64,000 bases of DNA. Source: Thauera sp. Lineage in GTDB: Bacteria > Pseudomonadota > Gammaproteobacteria > Burkholderiales > Rhodocyclaceae. The notes under the pieces are model-generated. The model did not search any database. It had not been told where the DNA came from and worked only from the letters and a program-made list of their open reading frames with translations. Both the position numbers and the translations under genes were made by a program. Location of the stretch: contig JAFLDS010000003.1 in assembly GCA_017302295.1 (NCBI GenBank), positions 124,001 to 188,000 of the forward strand. The letters are read 5' to 3'. This document shows, in pieces, positions 1-8,590 of this stretch (position 1 is the stretch's first letter; each line of letters begins with the position of its first letter).

Positions 1-826
1 GCGTGGGCGGCCCGGGCAGGACGCTGATGCGGTCGGCCTCGATGCGGCGGAACACCGCCTCGGCGTCAAACACCGGGTGCGGCAGCACGGTAGCTCCGGC
101 GATCAGGCAGGTGACCCAGCCGGCCTTGTAGCCGAAGGTGTGGAAGAAGGGATTGACGATCAGGTAGCGGTCGCCGGCGCGGATGCCAGCGATCTTCACG
201 TACTCGATGAAGGCCTGGATGATCGGGCCGTGCGCGCTGATGACCCCCTTAGGACGGCCGGTGGTGCCGGAGGTGAACATCAGGTCGGACATGTCGCCGG
301 CCTGCACCGCCTGCGCCGTGGCGCGCGCCCGTTCCTCGCTGACGCCCTCACCGCTGGCCAGGAAACGTACCCAGTCGGTGTCGGCATGCGCACCCGCTTC
401 GCCGATCGCCACCACCTTCTCCAGCGTGGCGGGACGGCAGCCTGCAAGCATCGCCGGATAGTCGATATCGAGGAAACGGTCGACGACGAAGAGGATGCGG
501 GCGTGGCTGCGCTCGATGATGTCGGCGGCCTCGACGCCCTTCATGCGGGTGTTGATCGGCACCATCGCTGCGCCGGCGCAATGGATGCCGAGCGCGGCGA
601 GGATCCATTCGGCGCGATTGGGCGCCCAGATCGCAACGCGGTCGCCCGGTTCGATGCCGTGAGCGATCAGCGCGCGGGTGACGGCGAAAACGCGCGCCGG
701 CAGATCTGCATAGGCGATGCGGGTGTCGCCGTCCTGGATGAAGACGCGCTCGCCATGGCGACTGGCGGCCTCGAGGACGAGGGCTGGCAGGGTGCGGGCA
801 AGCGGCGGTACGAATTGTGCGGTCAT
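1..826 (-). CDS. FadD3-like acyl-CoA ligase (AMP-binding), 3' end cut by window edge
   Basis: This gene runs off the left edge, so only about the first 275 codons are visible. The ATG at 826 lies 26 bp after the stop of the upstream SDR gene, so the two look co-transcribed. The product is an ANL-superfamily ligase, which activates a carboxylic acid with ATP and CoA. The P-loop FTSGTTGRPKG is intact near residue 190, followed by NPFFHTFGYKAG, a stretch that resembles FadD3, the CoA ligase acting on the C/D-ring propanoate left after steroid ring cleavage. The N-terminal part has the expected family order (substrate-domain start, then APNRAEW). The steroid substrate is inferred from the neighbouring 3-ketosteroid dehydrogenase and HSD genes. 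Another cyclic or medium-chain acid is possible. The C-terminal catalytic lysine is outside the window. Confidence 0.85.
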   Translation of the reverse strand, partial: MTAQFVPPLARTLPALVLEAASRHGERVFIQDGDTRIAYADLPARVFAVTRALIAHGIEPGDRVAIWAPNRAEWILAALGIHCAGAAMVPINTRMKGVEAADIIERSHARILFVVDRFLDIDYPAMLAGCRPATLEKVVAIGEAGAHADTDWVRFLASGEGVSEERARATAQAVQAGDMSDLMFTSGTTGRPKGVISAHGPIIQAFIEYVKIAGIRAGDRYLIVNPFFHTFGYKAGWVTCLIAGATVLPHPVFDAEAVFRRIEADRISVLPGPPT

Positions 827-852
827 GATGATTCCGGTGGTGTCGCTGCGGC

Positions 853-1614
853 TCAGATGCTCATGACGAACTGGCCGCTGTCGACGCGCAGCTCGATGCC
901 GTTGACTGCGCGCGCGCCATCCTCGGCAAGAAAGAGGACGGCAGCCGCGACGTCCTCGGGCTGGCAGGCACGGTTCATCGGATCGGCATCGATGGTGAAG
1001 CGCGCCGGGTCGATGCCCTTGGGGTACGAGCCCGCGGTCATCGGCGTCATGACGCCGTCGGGATGGATGGAGTTGCAGCGGATGCGGTACTTGGCCTTGC
1101 GGCAATGGGCGGCGACCGCGCGCGTGAGCCCGGAGATCGCGGCCTTGGAGGCGCCGTACGCGGCGTAGTCTTCCTTGGCGGCAATGCCGGCGATCGAGGA
1201 CATGTTGATGATCGATCCGCCTCCGCCCTCTTTCATCAGCGCCACGCCGGCCTTGCAGCCTAGGAAGACGCTGTCGGCATTGATGCGCATGAGGCGCTGC
1301 CAGTCTTCCAGCGAGGCGTCCTCGATCGAACCCTTGAGCAGGATGCCGGCGTTATTCACCAGGATGTCGAGCCGACCGAAGCGCTCGCGCACCGTCGCCA
1401 TCACCGCGTCCCAGTCGGCCACCGAGGCGGCGTCCTGGCGGATGAACGTCGCCTTGCCGCCCTGGCTGGCCGCCAGCGACTCGCCCGCCTCGACGTTCAG
1501 GTCAGTGAACACGACCTGCGCACCTTCCTTGACGAACAGCTCCACCGTCGCGCGACCGACGCCGCTCGCGCCCCCGGTGACCAGCGCCACCTTGCCTTCG
1601 ATTCGTCCTGCCAT
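853..1614 (-). CDS. Short-chain dehydrogenase, 3beta/17beta-hydroxysteroid dehydrogenase-like
   Basis: A classical 253-residue SDR that oxidises or reduces a hydroxyl/keto group with NAD(P). The cofactor motif TGGASGVG is near residue 13, the NNAG motif near 87, the catalytic Ser in NMSSIAG, and the YxxxK pair in YGASKAA. From memory it resembles the Comamonas testosteroni 3beta/17beta-HSD closely, including the shared stretches VALVTGGASGVG and NSIHPDG and the same length. It sits between the 3-ketosteroid dehydrogenase-like gene (24 bp upstream) and the CoA ligase gene (26 bp downstream) on one transcript. The natural role would be interconversion of 3beta- or 17beta-hydroxy and keto steroids. 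Substrate specificity of SDRs cannot be read reliably from sequence, so the steroid assignment rests partly on context. Confidence 0.82.
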   Translation of the reverse strand: MAGRIEGKVALVTGGASGVGRATVELFVKEGAQVVFTDLNVEAGESLAASQGGKATFIRQDAASVADWDAVMATVRERFGRLDILVNNAGILLKGSIEDASLEDWQRLMRINADSVFLGCKAGVALMKEGGGGSIINMSSIAGIAAKEDYAAYGASKAAISGLTRAVAAHCRKAKYRIRCNSIHPDGVMTPMTAGSYPKGIDPARFTIDADPMNRACQPEDVAAAVLFLAEDGARAVNGIELRVDSGQFVMSI

Positions 1615-1638
1615 GTTCTTCCGTCTCCTGTCTCGCGG

Positions 1639-3324
1639 TCAGGCGTTGGCCGCGATGTGATGTGCGGCGATGTAGCCGAAGGTCATCGCCGGTCCGATGG
1701 TTGCGCCGGCGCCCGGATAGGCGATGCCCATCACAGAGGCCGAGGTGTTGCCGATGGCGTAGAGACCCTCGATCGCCGAGCCGTCAGGCCGCAATACGCG
1801 CGCCTGGGCGTCGGTGAGCAGCCCACCCTTGGTGCCGATGTCGCCGGCATCCATGCGCATGGCGTAGAACGGCCCCTTCTGGACCGGCGCCAGGCAGGGG
1901 TTGGGCTTGACGTTGACATCGCCGTAGTAGCGGTCGAACACGCTGTCGCCGCGGCCGAAATCGGCATCCTTGCCAGTGCGCGCGTAGTCGTTCACCTTCG
2001 CCACCGTCTCCCGGAGGCCGGCAGGATCGACACCGATCTGACTGGCGAGCGCTTCGAGCGTATCGGCCTTCCAGTACACGCTGCCCAGCCATTCCTTGCG
2101 CAGGCGGCTGTCGGGCATGATCTGCGCGGGCATCAGCGGGCCCATCGCATAGTTGAAGCGGAAGTGGGCATCGAAGATGCACCACGCCGGCACGTTCTTG
2201 CCGCCGGTGGCGTCGCGGTCCTTGTACATCGCGTCGCCGAATTCGAGGTAGCCCTGGGCCTCGTTGCAGAAACGCTTGCCGAGGCTGTTGACCACGATGG
2301 AGCCCGGGAAGGCGCGCTCGGCAAAGATGCCGCGCGGCTTGTCCTCGCCCACGACGGCAATGGTGGGCGCCCACCATGCCCACTCCAGCAGGTCGGTGGC
2401 GGCGCCTGCGGCCATGCCGGCTTCGAGCGCGGCGCCGGTGTTGTTGCCCGGCGGGGTTGCGCTCCACGCGGCCTTCGTCGGCTGGGGCAGATATTTTTCG
2501 CGCAGCGCCTGGTTCTGCTCGAAGCCGCCAGCGCCGAGGATCACGCCGCGCCGGGCGGTCAGCGTCTGCTCGCGCCCTGCGCGCATCACACGGACGCCGG
2601 TGACGCGGTCACCCTCGAGCACCAGGTCGCGGAAGTCCGTCTTCAGCCACAGCGGCACCTTGCGGTCCAGCAGCGAGGCGCGCAGCGCGGACACCAGCGA
2701 ACTGCCGAGGCCGGCACGGCGGTCGTGCTTGCTCTTCTTGCGCCATTTCAGATCGAGCTTGTAGCGCAGGATCATCCACAGCACCTTCATGCGCCACCCG
2801 CGCTCGCGCGCCATGGCGATGTGCGCGTCGCGCGCGGTCCACGAGATGCGCCCCATCAGCAGCGTCGCGGGCGAGGGGCGGCGCAGGTTGTCGAGCTCAT
2901 CGCCGAGCACGCTGGTATCGAACAGTTCCGGGTCGAGCGAGCGCCCGCCCGGAAGCGAACCCGGCAGGTGCTGGTAGTAATCGGGATACTTCTCGGCCAC
3001 GGCGTAGCGCACCCGGGACTTTTCCTCCAGGTACTTGATCATTTTCGGTGCGTGGTCGAGGTAGGCGCGCACCTTGGTCTCGTCGGCCTTGCCGCCTCCG
3101 GCCGTCAGAATGTACTGCAGCGCCTTTTCGTAGCTGTCCTGGCCGCCCTTGGCCTTGAAGTAGTGGTTGTTCGGGATCCAGATGCCGCCACCCGAGATCG
3201 CCGAGGTGCCGCCGAACTTGTCGCTCTTTTCGATCACCAGCACCGACAGCCCGCGGTCGGCGGCGATCACCGCCGAGGTCATCGCGCCCGCACCCGAACC
3301 GACGACGATGACGTCCCAGGTCAT
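1639..3324 (-). CDS. 3-ketosteroid dehydrogenase-family FAD flavoprotein (KstD-like)
   Basis: A 561-residue flavoprotein of the 3-ketosteroid dehydrogenase/fumarate reductase family, which removes hydrogen from ring A of 3-ketosteroids. The ADP-binding motif VIVVGSGAGAM is at the extreme N-terminus, which favours the ATG at 3324 over one 23 codons upstream. FGGTSAISGGGIWIPNN follows at about residue 45. The C-terminus holds YPGAGATIGPAMTFGY. Its Tyr-Pro-Gly-x-Gly corresponds to the catalytic Tyr/Gly region known in Rhodococcus KstD1. The gene is first in a minus-strand unit with the HSD and CoA ligase genes, and diverges from a second FAD enzyme across 212 bp that contains a putative operator. 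Delta1- and delta4(5alpha)-dehydrogenases share this fold, so the exact bond oxidised is not settled. Confidence 0.85.
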   Translation of the reverse strand: MTWDVIVVGSGAGAMTSAVIAADRGLSVLVIEKSDKFGGTSAISGGGIWIPNNHYFKAKGGQDSYEKALQYILTAGGGKADETKVRAYLDHAPKMIKYLEEKSRVRYAVAEKYPDYYQHLPGSLPGGRSLDPELFDTSVLGDELDNLRRPSPATLLMGRISWTARDAHIAMARERGWRMKVLWMILRYKLDLKWRKKSKHDRRAGLGSSLVSALRASLLDRKVPLWLKTDFRDLVLEGDRVTGVRVMRAGREQTLTARRGVILGAGGFEQNQALREKYLPQPTKAAWSATPPGNNTGAALEAGMAAGAATDLLEWAWWAPTIAVVGEDKPRGIFAERAFPGSIVVNSLGKRFCNEAQGYLEFGDAMYKDRDATGGKNVPAWCIFDAHFRFNYAMGPLMPAQIMPDSRLRKEWLGSVYWKADTLEALASQIGVDPAGLRETVAKVNDYARTGKDADFGRGDSVFDRYYGDVNVKPNPCLAPVQKGPFYAMRMDAGDIGTKGGLLTDAQARVLRPDGSAIEGLYAIGNTSASVMGIAYPGAGATIGPAMTFGYIAAHHIAANA

Positions 3325-3408
3325 TTGCGACTGATCTTGCACGCTCACGCTCCACCCCTGATTTCGTTTGAATGTGAGCGATGGTGGCGGCACGCCCGGG
3401 ACGATTCA

Positions 3409-3424
3409 TCGTCAATGCGGACTA
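3409..3424 (-). promoter_or_regulatory. Putative operator, copy 1 of a shared catabolic operator
   Basis: Read on the minus strand this is TAGTCCGCATTGACGA. It shares TAGTCCG and ACGA, at the same spacing, with two sites near 6.7 kb. It lies in the 212-bp divergent region between the KstD-like gene and the next FAD enzyme, 85 bp from the former's ATG. No regulator gene is present in the window. A TetR-type repressor is only a guess from site length and symmetry. Confidence 0.45.
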
Positions 3425-3536
3425 GATGCTGCAGCGCCGGACTGCCACGGACCGAACATCATCCAATCGGGGGATGCGGCAGGCGGCGCGGACTTCGATG
3501 ATCGGCCGAGGAGACACCCACACACAAGGACAGCCC

Positions 3537-5018
3537 ATGAGCACGAACACCGCCCCCACCTACGGGCCCGCCCGCCCCTGTCGCATCGAGGATGTGCCGC
3601 GCTGGGACATCGAAACCGACGTCGCCGTGATTGGCTTTGGCGCTGCCGGCAGCTGCGCGGCGATCGAGGCGCGCGCCGCCGGCGCAGCGGTGCACGTGTT
3701 CGAGGTGGCGGCAGCGCCCGGCGGCAGCGCCTCGTGGTCCGGCGGCGAAGTCTATGTCGGCGGCAGCGGCGGCACGCGCATCCAGAAGGCCCATGGCTTC
3801 GAGGACAGCACCGAGGACCTGTATACCTACCTGATGATGGCGGGTGGCCCGGGCGCCGACCCCGACCGGGTGCGCGTCTATGCCGAGAACGCCTCCGCCC
3901 ACTTCGACTGGCTGGAGGCCCAGGGCGTGCCGTTCAAGGGCACCTACCTGCCGGGCAAGTGGATCGAGCCCACCACCGACGACACCCTGCTGTGGTCCGG
4001 CAGCGAGGCGGCCTGGCCGTTCAGCGCCAAGGCGAAGCCGGCACCGCGCGGCCATACCGCCCAGTTCGAGGGCTGGGGCGGCGGCAAGGTGCTGATGGAA
4101 AAGCTGTGCGCGCGCGCCGAGGCGCTTGGCGCCGTCGTGCATTGCAACAGCCGCGCGCTGAGCCTGATCGTGGATAAGGCGCACAGCGTGGCCGGCGTGA
4201 TCGTGCGCATCGACGGGGAAGAAAAGTACGTTCGCGCACGCAAGGGCGTGGTGCTGTCTGCCGGTGGTTTCATCGTCAACCGCGAGATGGTGACGCGCTT
4301 CGCGCCTGAGGCACTGGCCTGCAGCGAACTCGTCTCGGGCGGCAACGACGACGGCTCGGGCATCCGCATGGGCATGGGCGCGGGCGGCGCTGCGATCCAC
4401 ATGGACCAGTTCTTCGCCACCATTCCCTTCTTCCCGCCCGAATCGCTGGTCAAGGGCATCTTCATCAACGCCCGCGGCGAGCGCTTCATCAACGAGGACG
4501 CCTATCACGGCCGCGTCGGCCACTACGTGCTGCGCCAGCCCGAGGGCAAGGCCTGGCTGCTGGTCGACAACGAGATCTTCGGCCGACCGGTGATCCAGCC
4601 CGACCTCAAGGTCGCCGCCGTCGGCGAAACCTGGGAAGAGGTGGAGCTGGAACTCGGCCTGCCAGCAGGCAGCCTCGTTCACACGGTAACGGAGTTCAAC
4701 CGCCATGCCGCCGAGGGCCAGGACCCGCTGCTGCACAAGGCGGCGAACTGGCTGCGCCCGCTCACCGTCGCCCCCTTTGCCGCGATCAGTTACTGCAGCG
4801 AGGACATGAAGGCCCACGCCTTCACCATGGGCGGCCTGCACACCCTGCCCAGCGGCGAGGTGCTCGACGCCGACGGCCAGCCGATCGCCGGCCTCTACGC
4901 CGCCGGACGCACGGCCTGCGGCCTGCCGCGCTGGGGCGAAGGCTACAGCTCGGGGATGTCGCTCGGCGATTCCACCTTCTTCGGCCGCCAGGCCGGAGTG
5001 GCCGCTGCCCGGCGCTGA
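3537..5018 (+). CDS. FAD-dependent oxidoreductase, fumarate reductase/3-ketosteroid dehydrogenase family
   Basis: A 493-residue soluble flavoprotein with the dinucleotide-binding motif VAVIGFGAAGSCAA near residue 28, followed by PGGSASWSGGEVYVGG. The C-terminal FAD-binding segment reads GLYAAGRTACGLPRWGEGYSSG. The ATG at 3537 has AAGGA six bases upstream, so an in-frame start more than 100 bp earlier is not needed. It belongs to the same superfamily as its divergent KstD-like neighbour but is shorter and lacks the YPGAG signature. It may therefore act on another position of the steroid, or on a different unsaturated acid. It has no heme domain and no Tat or Sec signal, so it is probably cytoplasmic. 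A strong terminator follows it, so it appears to be monocistronic. Substrate unknown. Confidence 0.8.
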   Translation: MSTNTAPTYGPARPCRIEDVPRWDIETDVAVIGFGAAGSCAAIEARAAGAAVHVFEVAAAPGGSASWSGGEVYVGGSGGTRIQKAHGFEDSTEDLYTYLMMAGGPGADPDRVRVYAENASAHFDWLEAQGVPFKGTYLPGKWIEPTTDDTLLWSGSEAAWPFSAKAKPAPRGHTAQFEGWGGGKVLMEKLCARAEALGAVVHCNSRALSLIVDKAHSVAGVIVRIDGEEKYVRARKGVVLSAGGFIVNREMVTRFAPEALACSELVSGGNDDGSGIRMGMGAGGAAIHMDQFFATIPFFPPESLVKGIFINARGERFINEDAYHGRVGHYVLRQPEGKAWLLVDNEIFGRPVIQPDLKVAAVGETWEEVELELGLPAGSLVHTVTEFNRHAAEGQDPLLHKAANWLRPLTVAPFAAISYCSEDMKAHAFTMGGLHTLPSGEVLDADGQPIAGLYAAGRTACGLPRWGEGYSSGMSLGDSTFFGRQAGVAAARR

Positions 5019-5049
5019 AGGCGGCGCACAACCACGACGCCAAAGAGAA

Positions 5050-5087
5050 AACGCCGCGATCCCCCAGCCGGGGGCGCGGCGTTTTTT
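5050..5087 (+). terminator. Rho-independent terminator
   Basis: AACGCCGCG (5050-5058) pairs with CGCGGCGTT (5075-5083), with an inner C/G stem and a run of six T. It ends the FAD oxidoreductase transcript. The opposite strand has only a short T tract, so termination of the converging aldehyde dehydrogenase transcript would be weaker. Confidence 0.9.
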
Positions 5088-5154
5088 CATTGCAGCAGGA
5101 CTGTGAGCCCTGCCAGAAGCCGTCGCGTCGACGGCCTCCTGCCGCGTGTCGGGC

Positions 5155-6591
5155 TCAGGGCGTGACCTGCGCCTCCATCATCGCCAGGAAATGCTCGGAG
5201 TACGGCGGCAGCAGACCCCACTCGCGACGCGGATCGTAGGCCGGCGCCTTGTACACCGTGCGCGCATGGCTGAACTCGAGAAAGCCTTCGCGGCCGTGGT
5301 AGTGCCCCATGCCGGAATCGCCCACGCCACCGAAAGGCGCATCCTCCATCGCAGCGTGGAACATCGCCTCGTTGATCGTGACGCCACCCGACAGGGTGTG
5401 CTCGAGCACGCGTTGCTGCTCGGCCTCGTCCTCGCCGAAGTAGTACAACGCCAGCGGACGCGGACGGCTGTTGATGTCGGCGATCACCGCATCGATCGTG
5501 TCGTAGGGTTTCACCACCACCGCCGGACCGAAGATCTCCTCCTGCATGATCTTCGCGCCCTGCGGCGGATCGATGACGATGGAGAGCGGGCGCTGGCGCC
5601 CCTTCGCATCGGCTGCCGGCGGCGCCGGCGCACACTCCACGCGCGCGCCGGCCTGGACCGCATCGCTGAGGTAAGACTCGACGCGCGCCAGGTGGCGCTC
5701 GTTCACCACCGCCACCATGTCCGGATTCCCTGCCACGCTCGGGAACAGCTCGCCGAAGCTGCGCTTCAGGGCGACGATGAAATCCTCGAGTTGCTCACGC
5801 GCCACGTAGACGACGTCCGGATTCACACACAGCTGGCCGGCATTGGTGGCTTTGGCGACACCGATACGGAAGGCCGCAGTGGCAAGATCGGCGCTGCGGG
5901 CGACGATGGTGGGCGACTTGCCGCCCAGCTCCAGCGTAACTGGCACCAGGTTCTGCGCCGCATTGCGCATCACCGCCTTGCCCACCGGGGTGCTACCGGT
6001 GAACACGATGTGGTCGAAGGGCTGGGAGGTGAAGATTTCGCCCATGTCGGGGCCACCGGTGACGACGCCGACCTCGAGCGGATCGAACATATCCACCACT
6101 GCCTCGGCGACCACCTGCGCAGTGCGCGACACCACCTCCGAAGGCTTGAGGATGGCGCGATTGCCGGCGGCGAGCGCACTGGCGAGCGGGCTGAACAGGG
6201 TGAACAGCGGAGCGTTCCAGGTGCCGATGATGCCCACCGTGCCCTTGGGCTGGTACATCACCCAGGCCTGGGCGCCCATCTGGTCGTAGGGCGAAAACGG
6301 CGTGCGCGGCTCGCTCGCCATCCAGGGCTCGAAGTGGTCGCGGGCATACTTGAGCGAGGTCAGCGAACCCAGCACGTCATTCATCAGCGAGTAGCCCTTG
6401 GGGCGGCCACCGAAGTCTGCGTCCATCGCTTCGACCAGGGGCTTGTGGTACTTCACCAGCAGGTCGATCGCGGTCTGGATGCGGCGCTTGCGCTCGGCGG
6501 CGCCGACCGCGCCGGCGGCATTGAAGGCCTGGCGTTGTTGCTGGAGCAAGCCGGCGAGGCCTGCAGCGGTGGTGATGATCTCTTTGGTCAC
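5155..6591 (-). CDS. NAD(P)-dependent aldehyde dehydrogenase (coniferyl aldehyde dehydrogenase-like)
   Basis: A 478-residue aldehyde dehydrogenase oxidising an aldehyde to the acid. Visible family features are the Rossmann segment GTVGIIGTWNAPLFTL near residue 110, the catalytic glutamate in LELGGKSP near 210, and the catalytic cysteine in NAGQLCVNPD near 245. The sequence style, with a short N-terminus and PKGTVGIIGTWNAP, matches the CalB/coniferyl aldehyde dehydrogenase branch, whose members often act on hydrophobic or aromatic aldehydes. It diverges from the flavin reductase gene across 204 bp carrying two copies of the shared operator, which ties it to the steroid-like cluster. A role in oxidising a steroid side-chain or degradation aldehyde is inference. 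Confidence 0.88.
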   Translation of the reverse strand: MTKEIITTAAGLAGLLQQQRQAFNAAGAVGAAERKRRIQTAIDLLVKYHKPLVEAMDADFGGRPKGYSLMNDVLGSLTSLKYARDHFEPWMASEPRTPFSPYDQMGAQAWVMYQPKGTVGIIGTWNAPLFTLFSPLASALAAGNRAILKPSEVVSRTAQVVAEAVVDMFDPLEVGVVTGGPDMGEIFTSQPFDHIVFTGSTPVGKAVMRNAAQNLVPVTLELGGKSPTIVARSADLATAAFRIGVAKATNAGQLCVNPDVVYVAREQLEDFIVALKRSFGELFPSVAGNPDMVAVVNERHLARVESYLSDAVQAGARVECAPAPPAADAKGRQRPLSIVIDPPQGAKIMQEEIFGPAVVVKPYDTIDAVIADINSRPRPLALYYFGEDEAEQQRVLEHTLSGGVTINEAMFHAAMEDAPFGGVGDSGMGHYHGREGFLEFSHARTVYKAPAYDPRREWGLLPPYSEHFLAMMEAQVTP

Positions 6592-6670
6592 GACGAACGC
6601 TCCGGGATGAGACGCAGATTTGCGGGCTTTGAACAGGCTGCGACGTTAACCCGCAAACCCGGAAATTGCG

Positions 6671-6686
6671 TAGTCCGATCGGACGA
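6671..6686. promoter_or_regulatory. Putative operator, copy 2
   Basis: TAGTCCGATCGGACGA contains a perfect 12-bp palindrome GTCCGATCGGAC (6673-6684). It lies between the divergent aldehyde dehydrogenase and flavin reductase genes, 80 bp from the former's ATG. It is the most symmetric of the three copies and probably shows the true half-site (T-A/C-GTCCG). Confidence 0.55.
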
Positions 6687-6714
6687 GCGCGCAAGCCGGA
6701 ACGGTCAAGAGCGC

Positions 6715-6730
6715 TAGTCCGTTGGGACGA
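6715..6730. promoter_or_regulatory. Putative operator, copy 3
   Basis: TAGTCCGTTGGGACGA differs from copy 2 only in the central bases. Its start is exactly 44 bp from that of copy 2, about four helical turns, so two repressor dimers could sit on the same DNA face. It is 65 bp upstream of the flavin reductase ATG. Confidence 0.55.
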
Positions 6731-6795
6731 TGACCCGCGGGACCGCGAAAACCCATACTCCCGTTCATCCCATCTCCGGTCCTGCGAGACAGAAC

Positions 6796-7773
6796 ATGAC
6801 GACGCAAACGGGCTTCGATCCCCAGGCATTCCGCGCGGCGCTCGGCACCTTCACCACCGGCGTCACCATCATCACGACCCGGGCTGGAGATGGCGAAGCC
6901 ATCGGCATCACCGCCAACAGCTTCAACTCGGTCTCGCTCAATCCCCCGCTCGTGCTTTGGAGCCTGGCGAAAAACGCACGCAGCCTTGCCGCCTTCTCGA
7001 ACGCCAAGCACTGGAACGTGCACGTGCTGTCGGCCGACCAGGAAGCCCTGTCGGGCCGCTTCGCGCGCCAGGGGGAGGACAAGTTTGCCGGCCTCGAGTT
7101 GGACGAAGGCATCAGCAAGGCCCCGCTGCTCACGGACTGCACCGCGCGTTTCCAGTGCCGGACCGCCTTCAGCTACGACGGTGGCGACCACGTGATCTTC
7201 GTCGGCGAGGTCCTGTCCTACGACCACAGCAACCGGCCGCCGCTGGTGTTCCAGAGCGGGCAGTACGCGCTCGCGGCGCGCAAGCCGCGCGAGGAGCTCC
7301 GCCTGGGCGCCACGCCACCACCCGAGTGCAGCTACACCGAGGACCTGCTCGGCTATCTGCTGGGCCGTGCGCACTACCAGATGCTGTATGCGCTGCGTCA
7401 GCTGCTGAGCACCCAGGCGCTGGACGAGCGCTCCTTCTTCATCCTCTCGGTGCTGTCCATCCGCGACCGCCTGACCCTGGACGAACTGAACGCCTTCATC
7501 GCCTATACCGGCATGCTGGCCACTGCCGAATCGATGGCCGCGCTTGAATCGCAGCGGCTCGTCGCCCTAGAAACCGACGACGGCGAGATGCGCTACGCCC
7601 TGACCGCCGACGGCCGCGAGGCATCGCTGCGCCAGATCGCGCTGGCCAAGGCGGTCGAAGAGGACGTCGCCGCCAAGCTCGGCACCGGCGACACCATGGC
7701 GCTGAAGCTTCTGCTCAAGCGCCTGATTTCCACCAGCGATCCTGGCATGCCCGACCTCTGGTCGACGCGCTGA
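6796..7773 (+). CDS. Two-domain flavin reductase with C-terminal MarR-like winged-helix region
   Basis: A 325-residue protein. Residues 1 to about 165 form a flavin reductase domain of the HpaC/HsaB type. It has FRAALGTFTTGVTIITT and the flavin-binding ITANSFNSVSLNPPLVLWSL, and would supply reduced FMN/FAD to a partner monooxygenase. Residues from about 185 to the end are helical and read like a MarR winged helix: AHYQMLYALRQLL, then SVLSIRDRLTLDELNAFI, a wing region with ETDDGEMRYALTADGRE, then helices to the end. This matches the layout of the C1 reductase of Acinetobacter p-hydroxyphenylacetate hydroxylase, where the MarR-like domain is an effector-binding autoinhibitory module. The oxygenase partner is not in the window. 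The steroid phenol (3-HSA) hydroxylase is a plausible partner. It is followed 43 bp later by an SDR gene. Confidence 0.82.
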   Translation: MTTQTGFDPQAFRAALGTFTTGVTIITTRAGDGEAIGITANSFNSVSLNPPLVLWSLAKNARSLAAFSNAKHWNVHVLSADQEALSGRFARQGEDKFAGLELDEGISKAPLLTDCTARFQCRTAFSYDGGDHVIFVGEVLSYDHSNRPPLVFQSGQYALAARKPREELRLGATPPPECSYTEDLLGYLLGRAHYQMLYALRQLLSTQALDERSFFILSVLSIRDRLTLDELNAFIAYTGMLATAESMAALESQRLVALETDDGEMRYALTADGREASLRQIALAKAVEEDVAAKLGTGDTMALKLLLKRLISTSDPGMPDLWSTR

Positions 7774-7816
7774 CGGCCACGACACACTCAACACAGAACG
7801 AACGCAAGGACGACTC

Positions 7817-8590
7817 ATGCCCCTGATCGAACGCTTCCGCCTGGACAACCAGGTCGCCATCGTCACCGGAGGCGGCCGCGGAATCGGCCGCGCCATCGCC
7901 CTGAGCTACGCCGAAGCTGGCGCAGATGTGGTTTGCGCGGCGCGCACGCTGGCCAATGTGGAAGCCGTCGCGCAAGAGATCCGCGCCCTTGGCCGGCGCG
8001 CGCTCGCAGTGCAATGCGACGTCACCGACCTGCCGCAACTGGCAGGCGTGGTCGAGGCCGCGATGAACACGTTCGGCCGCATCACCCACCTGGTCAACAA
8101 CGCCGGCGGCTCGGGGCCCAACGACCCGCTGAAGATGTCTGCAGAGAAATTCGAGGGAGTCTTCCGCTTCAACGTGAGCTCTGCCTACGAACTGACCCGT
8201 CTGTGCGTGCCGCACATGCGCGCGGCCGGCGGCGGCAACGTCGTCAATATCACCTCGGGTGCGGCGCGCTATGCCCAGCCCTATTTCAGCGCCTATGGCA
8301 CCGCCAAGGCTGCACTGAGCCAGCTCACCCGCCTGCTGGCCCAGGACTTTGCGCCCGATGTACGCGTGAATGCGATCGCCCCCGGACCGATCATGACCGC
8401 CGCGCTCGACCGTGCCCTGCCCGCCAACATGCGCGAAGGCATGATCAAGAACACGCCGCTGAAGCGCCTGGGCGACGTCGAGGACATCGCCGCGGCGGCG
8501 CTCTACCTCGCGACACCGGCCTCAGCCTGGGTCACCGGCAAGATCATCGAGGTCGACGGCGGCGCCGAATCGAGCGTCTGGCCTGGCTGA
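7817..8590 (+). CDS. Short-chain dehydrogenase, 7alpha-hydroxysteroid dehydrogenase-like
   Basis: A 257-residue SDR with cofactor motif TGGGRGIG near residue 18, NNAGG near 93, catalytic Ser in NITSGAA and the YxxxK pair in SAYGTAKAA. The segments NNAGGSGPNDP, LDNQVAIVTGG and RLGDVEDIA parallel the E. coli 7alpha-hydroxysteroid dehydrogenase HdhA, which oxidises the 7alpha-hydroxyl of bile acids. It is 43 bp downstream of the flavin reductase gene and probably shares its transcript and operator control. A bile-acid or other hydroxysteroid substrate would fit the cluster, but SDR substrate calls from sequence are weak. A general 3-oxoacyl-reductase-like activity cannot be excluded. Confidence 0.8.
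   Translation: MPLIERFRLDNQVAIVTGGGRGIGRAIALSYAEAGADVVCAARTLANVEAVAQEIRALGRRALAVQCDVTDLPQLAGVVEAAMNTFGRITHLVNNAGGSGPNDPLKMSAEKFEGVFRFNVSSAYELTRLCVPHMRAAGGGNVVNITSGAARYAQPYFSAYGTAKAALSQLTRLLAQDFAPDVRVNAIAPGPIMTAALDRALPANMREGMIKNTPLKRLGDVEDIAAAALYLATPASAWVTGKIIEVDGGAESSVWPG

Noticed and set aside
1657..3501. 614-codon open frame antisense to the KstD-like gene
   Set aside because: Shadow of a clear flavoprotein gene. No ribosome site or recognisable domain.
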